Both the position numbers and the translations under genes were made by a program. 64,000 nt of DNA from Tuctoria greenei (taxonomy: Eukaryota; Streptophyta; Magnoliopsida; Poales; Poaceae): the NCBI GenBank assembly GCA_036927565.1, contig JAYESD010000001.1, positions 274,051,560 through 274,115,559 of the forward strand, in the 5' to 3' direction. The notes beneath the pieces were generated by a model. It did no database searches, had not been told where the DNA came from, and worked only from the letters and a program-made list of their open reading frames with translations. Positions 10,974 through 22,761 of the stretch are shown here, in pieces; position 1 is the first letter of the stretch; every line of letters begins with the position of its first letter.

Positions 10974-11813
10974 ATGGCCCGCACCAAGACAACCCCCCGT
11001 AAGTCAACCGGTGGACTTGTGCCCCCGCGTAGGTTGGCTAGTCGCTCTCCGGCCGTCGACCCCCGTCACCCCGTGGTGATCCGTTCTGACGGCAGAGCCG
11101 CAGGACAACTGCAACACCGTCTCTGTGCCCTACTCCGTGAGGCTGGCTACCGTCACCACAGCCTCTAGCTCTCCTACCACACCACTGGAGTGCAGCGCCT
11201 CGGCAGGAAGGAGTGGAGCTGCAAGATCTATATCTACTACGGTGATGAGTTGGTGAAGACCCACAGCAGCCCTGCTTGGAGGAGCTCTCGCCGATCTGCG
11301 GAGCAGGATGCTAGCTGGGAAGCAGCCACTTTTTAGAGCCACATCCGCCGTTTCCGTCTGGAGGACACGGTGCACGCCTTCGTTCCGCAGCGTCCCAGTG
11401 GCACTGCGCGCTTCGTCTCCAGGCACGTGGAGGGACCCCTGGACCTCCCGCAGTCTCGTCAGACTGTTGACGACGTGGCCCAGCTCAGTGCCCGACTTCA
11501 GAGGGCGCAGCAGGAGATTCAGGATGGACGTGACCTCGCCCAGCGCCACGAGGCGATAATCAGGAGGTATCGTCGGATCACCGACGAGGACCCGGACGAC
11601 TACGCGTCCAACACCTCGACGTGGACCCCAGACTCTCCAGACCGTCGCAACGGTCAGCGTGAGTCGTCTTCTGAGGAGTCCTCTGACGAGGAGCCTTCCA
11701 GTGTGGCGTCTACCGCACCACCGCCGCCTGCTGCCTCACCACCCCAGGACCCACAGGACCCCGACGACGACGACGACGAGGACCCGGATGAGTTCCCGCT
11801 CGACGACGAGTAG
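10974..11813 (+). pseudogene. Leader ORF upstream of gag with histone-H3-like N-terminus (element B)
   Basis: One continuous frame of 279 codons plus stop, broken only by TAG at 11166-11168 and 11334-11336. The N-terminus reads M-ARTKTTPRKSTGG, matching the histone H3 tail at 14 of the first 21 residues by eye, with K4 and K9-S10 in register. There is no histone fold after it. The middle has a block GRKEW...WRSS...SWEA. Next come a predicted coiled coil (VAQLSARLQRAQQEIQ) and an acidic tail with runs of D, E and P ending FPLDDE. A related, more broken leader ORF precedes gag in element C. ATG 10974 directly follows a pyrimidine tract and TAG, like a splice acceptor. Function unknown; the chromatin-related idea is inference. 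Confidence 0.75.
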
Positions 11814-12123
11814 TCCTCGACCTATGCCACGACTCAAGGATAGGCACACCCCCATTAGTTAAATAAGAGCGATGTAGATATACTTGTGTGACCTTGAGTT
11901 GTGTTACTTCTTTTAGGATCTTTGTCAATTCTGTTTGGTGCTTGTTTGAGTGCTTGTTTGCTTAGTAGAGAGTTGTGGAATGCTTCGGCACTTGTCCACA
12001 TCCTCATAATATAGGTCTATATTAATAAAGGATTATTTAGTGTCACATACCTTGATGCATATAGTTGGGACGTTTCTTTCCAAATTCTAAATCCATCTGT
12101 CCCCACCCTTCTTTCGCCAACAG

Positions 12124-13540
12124 ATGGTGAGAACTCGTAACCAGAGGGATGCCAACGATGAGGAGGAGCGCAATGAAGTACCTCAGAACAACCAGGGACA
12201 CGCTCATGGAGCTATCAATATTGAACAACTGTTAGATATGCAGAACCAGCTCATGCAGACCATGATACAGACCATGGGACAGCTGCAAGCTGGCAACAAC
12301 AATCAGCCCCACCTGCCCCCACCGCCACCCCCGCCACATCACAACCGTTTGGGAGAGTTCATGAGGACCAGACCGCCTACCTTTGCACAAGCCACAGACC
12401 CAATGGAAGCTGATGATTGGCTGAAGTCCGTTGAGAAGAAACTTGCTATTGTCCAGTGCACTGATAGGGAGAAGGTTCTCTTTGCATCACATCAGCTAGT
12501 TGGAGCAGCCGCTGACTGGTGGGAAGCTCTTTGCAATGCTCATGATAATCAGGAGGCAATCACTTGGGCTGAGTTTAAACAGAGTTTCCATTCCCACTAT
12601 GTACCTGAAGGAGTTATGATACTGAGGAGACAAGATTTTGGAAATCTCAGGCAAGGAAGGATGAGCGTGAGTGAGTATCTCAACAAATTCACTAAATTAT
12701 CAAGATATGCTCCAGAAGACATCAAAACTGATAGTAGGAAGCAATATCTGTTTATGAGGGGTCTCAACAATGAAATTCAAGTCCAGTTACTCAATACTGA
12801 TTATCCAAACTTCCAAAAGCTGGTTGACAAGGCTATTGTGGTTGAGAACAAGATTTGTGAGATGGAGCAGGACAACAAAAGGAAGATGTCACATCATGGA
12901 CCGCAACAAGGAAGTAATGTTCGCCCCCGCTATACACCACCTACTGCACCACAATACAACCCATCTGCTCCCGCATACGGCGCTGCTTATCCACCCCGCC
13001 CAAATCAGCCACCGCAACAACGCCCCACCATGCAAGCGCCTCACAATCCTGTGCCACCTGCGCCGCGTCCTAACATGGCGGCAAATGCTCAAAACTAGTT
13101 GCGCCCAAACTTCCCTAATGCTACGGGTGGTAAGACATGCTATGCGTGTGGACAACCCGGACACTTTGCAAGTCAATGCCCCAAGAGAAACTATGGACCT
13201 ATGAACAATGCACCAAGGCCAAATCACCCGCGACCAAATGGAGGAGCACCACAAGGCAACCGTGGACAGCAGAATTTTGCTCGTGGCAATGTGAATCATG
13301 TCTCTACTGAGGAAGCCCAGCAAGCTGATGACGTCATGATTGGTATGTTTCACGCCAACTCCAACCCCGCGACTGTTTTATTTGATTCAGGAGCATCTCA
13401 TTCTTTCATCTTGTCAAACTATGTTGCCAAGTACAATTTGCCTATATCTCATATGAAGCAAACTATGCTAGTAAGTTCTCCTGGCGGAGAGATGAGGACA
13501 AATATAGTATGTCCAAAAGTAAGCATTAAAATAAGGGGGG
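12124..13540 (+). pseudogene. gag: Gag and start of protease (element B)
   Basis: Starts MVRTRNQRDAN. A typical Ty3 capsid region follows, with DPMEADDWLKSVEKKL and QGRMSVSEYLNKF, then a proline-rich linker. TAG at 13096-13098 stops the frame just before the zinc knuckle CYACGQPGHFASQC (13138-13179, spacing C-x2-C-x4-H-x4-C). The same frame then reads the protease motif LFDSGASHSF (about 13378). An extra G in a run of seven (13535-13541) shifts the frame. Gag forms the particle and binds RNA; protease cuts the polyprotein. Both lesions leave a truncated Gag unless read through. The start is preceded by a pyrimidine tract ending CAACAG. Confidence 0.9.
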
Positions 13541-13541
13541 G

Positions 13542-16500
13542 TAGACTTTCTCGCAAACCTCATAGTATTGGACTCCCAAGGAATAGACATAATACTTGGA
13601 ATGGACTGGTTGAGCAAGCATAATGGAGTCATTCAATGTGCCGAGAGGATTGTGCAGTTGACAAGTGAACATGGTACACGCATTGAAGTTGAAGCAGCCC
13701 AACCTGCAAGAGAGAAAGCAATGCTGAATCACGTGGAAGAAGTGACATTGGAAAGCATTCCGATCGTTTGCGAGTACCCGGACGTGTTTCCAGATGAGTT
13801 GCCAGGTATGCCACTTGATCGTGACATAGAATTCGCTATTGAGTTTATACCCGGAACTGCACCTATAGCTAAGAGGCCGTATAGGATGCCTCCTAAGGAA
13901 TTAGCAGAGCTCAAGAAGCAAATTCAAGAGCAGCTAGAGAAGGGTTTTATACGCCCCAGCTCATCCCCGTGGGGAGCCCCAGTGCTCTTCGTAGATAAGA
14001 AGGATGGAACCCAGAGGATGTGTGTGGACTATAGGTCTCTCAACGAAGTGACAATTAAGAACAAGTACTCACTGCCCCGTATAGAGGATTTGTTCGACCA
14101 AATGAAGGGTGACTGTATCTTCTCCAAGATCGACTTGCGGTCAGGATACTTCCAAATGAAGATTAGACCATCAGATATACCCAAGACAGCATTTCGGACA
14201 CGATATGGATCTTATGAGTACACCGTCATGTCATTTGGATTGACAAACGCGCCTGCGTACTTTATGTATCTCATGAATAAGGTCTTCATGGAATATCTAG
14301 ATAAGTTCGTTGTAGTGTTCATCGATGATATTATGATCTACTCGAAGGATGAGAAGGAACATGAGGAACACTTGAGGCTTACGCTGCAGAAATTGAGGGA
14401 GCATCAATTGTATGCCAAGTTTAGTAAATGTCAATTTTGATTACGAAAAGTTTCTTTCTTAGGCCATATTATTTCCGGAGGAGGAGTATCAGTTGACCCA
14501 GGGAAAGTGAGAGATGTGCTTAAGTGGGAACCGCCACAGAATGTCAAGGAAATTCGGAGTTTCCTTGGAATGGCTGGATATTACCGCCGATTCATTAAGG
14601 ATTTCTCCAAAATAGCCAAGCCTATGACCGAATTACTCATGAAGGGAAAGGCATTCTGATGGACTCAAGCTTGTCAGGATAGCTTTGAGGAGTTAAAGAA
14701 AAGGTTGACAACCGCGCCGGTGTTAGTATTACCAGACGTGAGCAAGAGTTTTGATATATACTGTGATGCATCAAGACAAGGATTAGGATGTGTGCTCATG
14801 CAAGAAGGCCAAGTGGTAGCTTATGCATCGAGGCAACTAAAGAAACATGAGTTGAATTATCCTACACACGACCTTGAACTCGCAGCCGTAGTACACGCCT
14901 TGAAGATATGGAGACACTATGTTTTTGGTCACCGATGTGAGATTTATACGAATCACAAGAGTCTCAAGTACATATTTACGCAAACGGATCTGAATCTGAG
15001 GCAACACTGATGGTTGGAGCTCATCAAGGATTATGACGTGGGAATCAACTATCACCCTGGAAAGGCCAATGTAGTGGCCGATGTTTTGAGCCGAAAAGGA
15101 GTAAGTCATCAACTCACAGTTCGAGAGCTGCCATCCGAGTTATGCAAGGAGTTTGAATGGTTGAACCTTGGATTCATAAATGAGATGGGAACGATGGAAG
15201 TCAACCCAACATTAGAGCAGGAAATACGGGAAGGACAGACAAAGGACAAGGAAATACAGGAAATCAAGGAAAGGACCCAAGAAGGAAAAGAATTCAGGTT
15301 TGATGAGGACGAACAGGGTACCTTATGGCTTGGAAAGAGGATTGTGGTACCTAATGTTAGGCACATTCGGGAAACAATATTGAAGGAGGCACATGACTCG
15401 CCTTACTCAATTCATCCTGGCTGTACGAAGATGTACAAGGACTTAAAGACATGCTATTGGTGGGCCAGCATGAAAAAGGACATAGCCGAATATATTGCAC
15501 TTTGTGATGTGTGCCAACGAGTTAAGGCTGAACATCAAAGGCCAGCTGGATTGTTACAACCATTGAAGATCCCGGAGTGGAAGTGGGAAGAGATTGGTAT
15601 GGATTTTATAGTTGGATTACCGCGAACTCAGTCTGGCTATGATTCAATATGGGTTATTGTGGATCGGTTGACAAAATCAGCTCATTTCATCCCTGTCAAG
15701 ACCACATATACCACCGCGAAGCTAGCAGAATTGTATATGGAACATATTGTGTGTCGACATGGAGTACCGAAGAAGATAGTCTCGGATAGAGGTTCCCAAT
15801 TTACCTCCAGATTTTGGCAGAAATTGCATGAAGCAATGGGAACAAGGTTGAACTTCAGTTCGGCGTATCACCCTCAAACAGATGGACAAACCGAGAGGAC
15901 CAACCAAATTTTGGAAGACATGTTGAGAGCATGTGCTTTAAAGCATAGGAAAAGTTGGGATAAAAGTTTGCCGTATGCTGAATTCTCGTACAACAATAGT
16001 TACCAAGCAAGTTTGAAAATGTCACCCTATGAAGCATTATACGGAAGGAAATGTAGGACTCCCTTGTTTTGGAATGAAACCGGAGAGAATCAAGTGTTTG
16101 GTCCCGACGTGTTACAAGAAGCTGAAAGGCAAGTCCAAATAATACGGGAAAACTTAAAGGTTGCCCAGTCTCGACAGAAAGGTTATGCTGATAATAGGCG
16201 AAGGAGTCTGACTTTTGAAGTTGGAGATTTTGTATACCTCAAAGTGTCACCTATCAGAGGTCAGCGACGGTTTAACGTCAAAGGAAAACTGGCACCACGT
16301 TACATCGGACCATTTAAGATTCTGGACAAGCGAGGAGAGGTAGCTTATCGACTTGAGCTGCCGATGTATCTCTCCGATGTACACGACGTATTTCACGTCT
16401 CTCAACTCAAGAAGTGTCTCAGGGTACCGGAAGAACAAGTGCCGATGGACGAGTTAGAACTTCAAGAGGATTTGTCCTATGTCGAACAACCTATCAAGAT

Positions 16501-16687
16501 TTTGGATATGAAGGAAAGGGTCACGAGAAATAAGAGGATCTGTTGGTGCAAAGTGCAATGGAAACACCATACAGAAGCCGAAGCTACATGGGAACGTGAA
16601 GAAGACCTGAAGGCAGAATTCCCTCATCTTTTCTCCACGCTATCGAATCTCGAGGGCGAGATTCACTTTAACGGGGTAGGTTTGTAA
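13542..16687 (+). pseudogene. pol: Pol: protease end, RT, RNase H, integrase, chromodomain (element B)
   Basis: One frame with only three TGA codons (14438, 14657, 15008). Order: protease end IILGMDWL; RT with YPDVFPDELPGMP, VDYRSLNEVT and catalytic FIDD (14318-14329); RNase H with IYCDASRQGLG (about 14757); integrase zinc region to CDVCQRVK (about 15507); core with GMDFIVGLP, SDRGSQFTSRFW and HPQTDGQTERTN; the GPF motif (about 16308); and a chromodomain, QPIKILDMKER to LKAEFPHLF (about 16487-16635). Chromodomains of this clade are known to read histone methylation and steer integration. TGA 14438 replaces the usual Trp after CQF, and 15008 an Arg. The stop TAA at 16685 lies inside the 3' LTR. 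Confidence 0.93.
16671..16682 (+). other. Polypurine tract of element B
   Basis: A purine-rich ACGGGGTAGGTT lies immediately before the 3' LTR start at 16683. It would prime plus-strand DNA synthesis. It overlaps the last codons of pol. Confidence 0.65.
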
Positions 16688-17260
16688 CACCCTAAATTTT
16701 TCGCATCATGTATTGCATACATGATCATGCATTAAACACTAGTAGAATAAAAGAAAAATAATAAAACATATATATACAAATGTATGTAGCAAAAGAAGAA
16801 ATAGAAAATAATAATTATAGCCTAAAACTTGTAATAGGGAATAAGTATAAAAATAATAATAATAATATATATAAATATATATATAAATAATATATATAAC
16901 AATATATAAAAATAGAAAAAAATATTAACAATATATGTTATAAAAATAATAAATAATAAATAATAAATATACAATATTAATAATATATATATAAAATATA
17001 TAATAAATTATATAATAAAAGAAAAGTAAAAAAAGAAAAAGAAAAAAAACCAAAAAGGGACCGCTGGCCAGGCGGCCGAGCCAGCCCAGCCAGCCGGCCC
17101 CGACCCCCCGCTGGCCACCCCGCCCCAGTGCGCCGTACCGCGCCAGCCGCGCCCCGAGGCGCCCGGGCCCCACGCCACCCCGCCGCCTGCTCCCGGCCCA
17201 CCCGGCCGAGCCGCCAGGCCGCCCCGCCTATCCCCCCCCCCTGACGCGACGCCCACCCCG

Positions 17261-17296
<36 letters not shown>

Positions 17297-19655
17297 CCTC
17301 GATCGCCTCCCCCGAGCCGCTCAGCCCCACGTCCCGCCCGCCGTACGTGCCCGACCCCGGACTCCCGCGCCCGGCTCGGACTCCCGCCCCGATCCCCACT
17401 CTCGCGCTGTACGCGCCCGGCCCGCTCCCGCCGCTCCCGCGTGGCCTCCCGACCCCCGATTTTTTCCCGCCCGCCGAAGCTTCCGCCTCCCGCCGATTTC
17501 TCCGCCTGGACCCCGCCAGCCTCCCGATCCCGACTGAGTCCCGCCCCGGTACGACTCCGCGTAGACCCCCGATCGAGCCGGACTCCGCGATTCCAGCACG
17601 TCACGCCCTATATAAACGACCGAAGGCCTCGTTTTTCCCAGCCGCCGGAACAGAGGAAAAAAAGGGAGTCCAGAGAGCTGCGCCTAGGGAAGAAAACAGA
17701 GGAAAAGAAGGGGAAGAAGAGGAAGAAAAAGAGGAGGGCCCCACCGTTCGCCGGAGATCGATGTCGACATCGCGCCGCCGTCGTCGTGCCGCCGGAGGAC
17801 GCATCTACTTCGTCTACGCATTGTCCCCATCCCGCGATCATCGAAGCCATCGCATCTACGGTAGGCCATGTTCCCGATGCGAATTTTAGCGATCATATTG
17901 AATCTAATAGGCGTAACTTGATCGTAGTTGTGCCATAATTTTATTTTCAGCAGCATTAATCCACCCTAAAACCCACGTAAACTCATATGAACACGTATGA
18001 ACTAGTTGCATCTAATTATTAAACAACTGTAGTAAATTAATTATTGAATTGTGCATGCATACATGTCATTGCATGTTGATTATTTTGTGTGCATCATGTT
18101 GATTGTATATGTTTTCTTGTATGTGTGATCACGATTAGAGGGAAGTGCTCAAGAGATCGTGTACGAGGATTTTCAGAATCAAGATTTCGAAGCACTTGAG
18201 CAACCCTATCCGCCGCAGCAAGGCAAGTGTCCTTGAAGCATATTGATCCTGTTTTTAAAATAAATGTTTTGTTTGCAAAATTGCATGCTTGTGTCAAATT
18301 GATGGGAATCCTATGGTAGGAAGTTTACTAGTTTTGTTTAACCATCCTTGTCACCTGGAATTTATGGTAGAGAGTCGGGAAGGGTTTTTACCTTTTTGCT
18401 TCGCTTAATTAATTGGGATGGCAAACAACACTACACATTTAATTATGCACCAATGATATTCTGGTTAATGTGAACTGGTCAATACGATGGGTGATCTAAG
18501 CAAGCATGGTTATGTGGATGGGTTGGATGTTATGGTGGTTTGCTTGCTTTAGGTCTAAGGACCGGTTCATGCGAGAATATGCCAGGTCAACAGTGCCACC
18601 ACAAGGCCAAGTATGGGTGCGGCGTAGCTGAATAATTAGGAGCGCTGCTAGTATTGTATGGACCATTGGATGGCGCGGGGAATGGGAGTCGAGGAGGACT
18701 GCCCTGGGATCCGCATGGCACACGAGGGGGCCCGTGGGTGGGAGAATAGAGATTCAAGCCTGCCGGTGAAACCTTAGTGGGCCCGTACATACTAGTACTC
18801 CCTTTTGAAAGGCTATTTTGTGATCTCTTGGCCACACACCTACGGAAGTGTGAGATGGCATAATGGAGGTTTCTTAGTCATCGAAAGGTGACGAAATCAC
18901 GAACATGTGGGTAAAGTGGTACAACCTCTGCAGAGTGTTTAAAACTATCATGATAGCCGTGCTCCCGGTTATGAGCGCCTGGATGACCTACATGATTAGA
19001 GTGAAATTGGGATTTGGGATGGTTATGGTTGGTTTATGGTTATGGTCTGGTAATGGTTATGGTTGGTTTATGGTTATGGGATGGTAATGGTTATGGTTTA
19101 TGGATTATGGTCATGGATATGAATTTGAGTTATGGTAATTGGACATGGATAATGATGATGTTGGCAATAATTGGACATGGTTTATATTATGTTAATATGA
19201 TGGTTATGATGGGATTATTTCACATAGACATATTATAATGCTTTTCAATTGTTTACTGTACTTTTCAGCACTTAGCCATTATTACATTCATCATTTGAAT
19301 AAGCCACATGTCATACTTTCCACACTTGCTGAGTACGACATGTACTCACTCTTGCAATCCCCCCAACAGCTACTGGAGACAATTGGGAGTACCCTGAGGA
19401 TCACGTGGAGTACTAGGTTGCGTACCGCCGTTAATTGCCTGTGGATTGGAGTCGTGCTGTTTAGTTATTTTCCGCTGCATTATTTAGAGTTTTATCATTC
19501 GTGAACTATTGGATTATTGTAATAAAGTACTTATTTAATAGTTAAGACGTGGTTAAATTCTGTATATCGTTTGTGATGCAACCGTATATGTGTGTTGAAC
19601 TTCCTGGGCACACATATGCGTTACGCATGGTTCATATTCGGAACCGGGCATCACA
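16683..19655 (+). repeat. 3' LTR of chromovirus B
   Basis: TGTAACACCCTAAATTTTTC to GGGCATCACA, followed by CCGAA. Near-identical to the 5' LTR but 20 bp longer, mostly because of C-run and AT-repeat length. TATATAAA lies at 17609-17616. There is a small deletion at about 17633 relative to the 5' copy. Confidence 0.93.
17263..17295 (+). repeat. Poly-C run of 33 in 3' LTR B
   Basis: Thirty-three C in a row at the site that has only nine in the 5' LTR (8177-8185). The upstream site here (17232-17241) has 10, against 26 in the 5' LTR. Confidence 0.9.
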
Positions 19656-19660
19656 CCGAA
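19656..19660. repeat. Target-site duplication CCGAA (right of element B)
   Basis: Partner of 7601-7605. The antisense gene of element A resumes directly after it. Confidence 0.95.
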
Positions 19661-19946
19661 CCTTCCTAAGCGAGGTGCTCGACCACTTTGGCATGTCGCT
19701 CCATACTCTCAGTAACTTGCTTTTCGCGGTCGGCTAGCTCCGTCTCCCGGAGGTGGATGCGACGAATAGGTCCTTCTCCTGCCCCTTACTTTCCTTTCTC
19801 TGGCGACAACATCAGCTTCTCTTTTTGAGAGCTACTGCCCCAGTTTCCAGTACTTGTCCTCCTCCTCCTTACTCCACAGATCAAACTTCTTAGTGCGATC
19901 TGCCAAATTTTGCTTAGCCAGAGTCAACTTCTGATCGAGCTCCTCT
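19661..19946 (-). pseudogene. Antisense gene exon 2 fragment (element A), between two insertions
   Basis: Read on the minus strand, this is part of the coiled-coil region that corresponds to E about 38070-38370 (E reads ELAEKVALADKGLEERTKKLEE there). It is bounded by chromovirus B on the left and by the solo-LTR-like insertion on the right. Frameshifts are present. It aligns base by base with E, for example at the 'tcttggtgcg' block near 38320. Confidence 0.7.
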
Positions 19947-21455
19947 GAATGTGGCCTAGAGGGGGGTGAATAGGCCTTTTTGAAATTTAGTCGAAACCTG
20001 CAACACCTAACAGACTGATCAAATCCTGAGATATCGGACTAGTCCGATAGATTGCGGACTAGTCTGGTGCGTGCGGACTAGATCAATCAAGTTTGATCGA
20101 TTATCTCGATCCTAGACTCCATGCAGCGAAAATATACTTGTAAATAGAGGTAATACTTCTATGAAACTGAGTGTTGCACAAGTTAATCTTATACTCAATG
20201 TTTTAACGTAATGTGGACAAGATCAAGTGAAACCCTAGATAGCAATGAAAAGTAAGAATAATGTGCACAAAGTGAAGACACAAAATTTTATCACGTGGTT
20301 CGGTTCCCACAAAGGCAACCTACATCCACATTGAGTTGCCCATGAAAAGACCGGGTCTTCACTGACCTTAACCTCGTCGAATCGCCACGGAGGACGATTC
20401 TCTTCCACTAATCACAAGGGGCAAATCACCAAGTTCAAGGGGCCTTCACACAAGTTGAGGGCTCCCCAATATTACAAATCGAACACCACCAAGAACACAC
20501 TCGTAAGATTTACAATAAATTAGCATGACTGTGTTAGACAATCAAACCCAAGAGATCAAACATGTGGAATGGTGTCTCTCCTTTGATCCAAAGTGAATCT
20601 TCAAGGGATTGATCTTTCTTGCATTGGACCGCGTGGAGAGATGTGTTTTCTAGGCTCTTGGAGGGTGTGACGGCGCAGGGGGTTGTGAGAGTTGATAGTT
20701 TGGCCGTGCACATCTATTTATATTAAGGTTTTCAAAAGTTACTGTTAGGGTTTTCAAAGCCCGGACTAGTCCTTGGTGGACACCGGACTAGTCTGATGAG
20801 CGGCGTGTGGGAAACCCTAAGTGTCCAGGAATATCGGACTTGTCCGGCTAGGAGCGTACTTGTTCGATTTTACTCAGAAAGGTTTTTGGACTTGTCCTTG
20901 GTGATATCGGACTAGTCCGGTGTGGTGATAGCCTTAGTGAATAGAGGACAAGTCCGCACTTGGCGGACTTGTCCGATTTTAGTCAGAGGGTTTATCGGAC
21001 TAGTCCGTGGAGAGATCGGACTTGTCCGTTTTTGTGCAAATGTGAATAATTGAGGATTAGTCCACACAAGGGAGGACTAGCCCATTTTTAGTCAGAGGCA
21101 TTATCGGACTAGTCCGATGCGGACAAGTCTGCACTGGGAGGACTTGTCTGAACCCATACAAAGAGGATAACAGACTAGTCCAGTGTTTATCGGACTAGTC
21201 TGTTTTTCCTGTGAAATGTGTGAGGATTTTTTGTGCTTGAGCTCTTGGGATGTGTTACAAAAACACACTCCATACACAATGATATATTCTATTCAGCTCT
21301 TGAGCTCTTTTCCGAATTGATCCTTTCTCCTTTCTTTTTGGCGCTTTCTTCATTCTTTCATTAAAACCTGCGCTCATCTCAATAATTATATTAGGATCTC
21401 ATTTGTTTGTCATAAATCAACCAAAACCCATAAAGGATGCCTAGATGCACTTTCA
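19947..21455. mobile_element. Solo-LTR-like insertion (1509 bp) in the antisense gene of A
   Basis: Starts TGAATGTGGCCTAGAGG, ends GCACTTTCA, and is flanked by TCCTC at 19942-19946 and 21456-21460. TG...CA ends and a 5-bp duplication fit a solo LTR or a small non-autonomous LTR element. The insertion falls between two stretches that are adjacent in element E. It has no coding region. Many CGGACTAGTCCG-type palindromes lie at about 20036-21205, in two clusters. I cannot name the family, and the orientation is not proven. Confidence 0.8.
20036..21205. repeat. CGGACTAGTCCG-type palindrome cluster in the solo-LTR-like insertion
   Basis: Copies such as CGGACTAGTCCG and CGGACTTGTCCG occur at 20036-20090 and, densely, at 20761-21205, many with one or two changes. 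This is the same motif seen in chromovirus LTRs F and C, although the rest of the sequence looks unrelated. Confidence 0.8.
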
Positions 21456-22683
21456 TCCTCCTCTCTTTTCAAAACATCCTCCTGTTGTTCCACGAGTTTC
21501 TCTTCCCTCGCCTCGAGGTCTGCTTGACACTTAAGGAGAATCTCGCTTAACTCATTGAGGTTGTCTGACATTCTTCAGCAGCATCATTCCTTTGTTTGGC
21601 TTGTTCGAGAATCTCCCGAGAATTGGCGTCGAGGGCCCTGATAGAAGCCTCCTTCTCCTCCAGCAACTTGCCCCAATATTCCAACCGGGTCTTTTCCTTC
21701 TCGACCCACTCCTTTTGGTCTACAAGCCTCGTCTGCACCAGCTTAGTCTCGAAGTGAAGCCTGTTGCGCCAACGCCTCAAGGTGTGGCGCTCTTCTTAGA
21801 GGACCTTGCTATCATGGTCGAAGGCGAGTTGGACCTGTCGAAGGCTTGAGCAGGCATTGCCAATAGACAACACCAAAGGAATAGGATTCGGACCTACCGG
21901 GGTCATCTCCGCCGGCTCCAAAGGATCTTCAAGAACAATAATAGGGTCCGACACCACAAGCGTGGTTCCCTGAGATTCTACGGCATTAGGGACACCCTCC
22001 GAGACCTCCTCGGTCGTTGCTGAGGAAGATCCCACTGGAGGAACTTCTATCTCCGAAGCTGACAGCGAAGGTCCTGCCGCTGGGTCTTCAATTGTTGGCT
22101 CCGCGAGTGGAGGGCCTGCTGCAGCTTCCTCAGGACCTTCCGGCTCGGGTACAGACATCTCCGAAGCAGTTACCTATGGAGTGATTGTTGGAGCTTCATC
22201 CAAAGCCACTTTCACCGCCGACTCAGGCGCCAGTACATCAATCACCTTCGGCTCAGCTGCCGGAGCTTTAGGCATTTCTAGCTCAACTGCCGCAGCTTCA
22301 ACTATCTCCAGCACAGAGGACGGAGCTTCGGGCACCTCCGGCTCAATCGTCGAATCTTCAAACACTTCTATCAAGGGCGCCGGAGCTTCGAGTACCTCCG
22401 GCTCAAGTGTCGTGGCATCAGACACCTCCGATCCTGCATTGGAGCTTCAGTCTCTTGCGTTGTTGCTAGTGGCACAACTTTAACTACTTCTACCCCATGG
22501 TTCGACGCTACCACGGGGGCTTCTGGCGTCTCTTATGGATCTAAGTCCACGACAGCTGGCACCGGAGCTGCCGTGTCTTCTGCCGCCACCTGGGGAGGAT
22601 CAATGGTTGAAGCCGTAGCTTCATCATGCACAGCTCCAGTCGCTGTAGCAGATGCCAAAGCTTCGGACTTTTTTCTTGTCACC
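21456..22683 (-). pseudogene. Antisense gene, 5' part of exon 2 (element A)
   Basis: Minus-strand reading resembles E exon 2. From the splice junction it reads VTRKKSEALASAT, then a Pro/Ala/Glu-rich region with repeated 'EAPA..EPEV'-like steps (about 22174-22480), then NACSSLRQVQLAFDHDSK (about 21850) and the coiled coil RRWRNRLHFETKL (about 21770). It contains stops and shifts, for example a TAA in DLDP*ETPE. It is cut by the insertion at 21455. Confidence 0.75.
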
Positions 22684-22761
22684 CTGGGAGCAAAAGGTCA
22701 AGAATATTAAAAATATAATAAAAACAAGATTAGCATTTCATGGTAAGATGGTGATGCTTAC
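22684..22761 (-). other. 78-nt GT-AG intron in the antisense gene (element A)
   Basis: On the minus strand the donor is CAG|GTAAGC and the acceptor TTTTGCTCCCAG|G, with a T-rich interior. Element E has an intron of exactly 78 nt at the same place (39598-39675). The length and both splice-site consensus sequences fit a real plant intron. The interior is much more AT-rich than the exons. Confidence 0.75.

Larger units (their letters stand above)
7606..19655 (+). mobile_element. Complete chromovirus B (Ty3/gypsy, Tekay-like), 12.05 kb
   Basis: Two ~2.96-kb LTRs (2953 and 2973 bp) run TGTAACAC to TCACA. They flank a TGGTATCAGAGCC primer-binding site, a leader ORF, gag with a CCHC knuckle, protease, RT, RNase H and integrase with a terminal chromodomain. 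The perfect CCGAA duplication shows a single unrearranged insertion. The LTRs are nearly identical apart from C-runs and small differences, so insertion is recent. The coding part is still disabled: two TAGs in the leader ORF, TAG in gag, an extra G in protease and three TGAs in pol. It may have moved using proteins supplied by relatives. It sits antisense to the interrupted A gene. Confidence 0.95.

Noticed and set aside
10974..11168. A true histone H3 gene
   Set aside because: Only the tail matches; the histone fold is absent and the frame lies in a retrotransposon leader.
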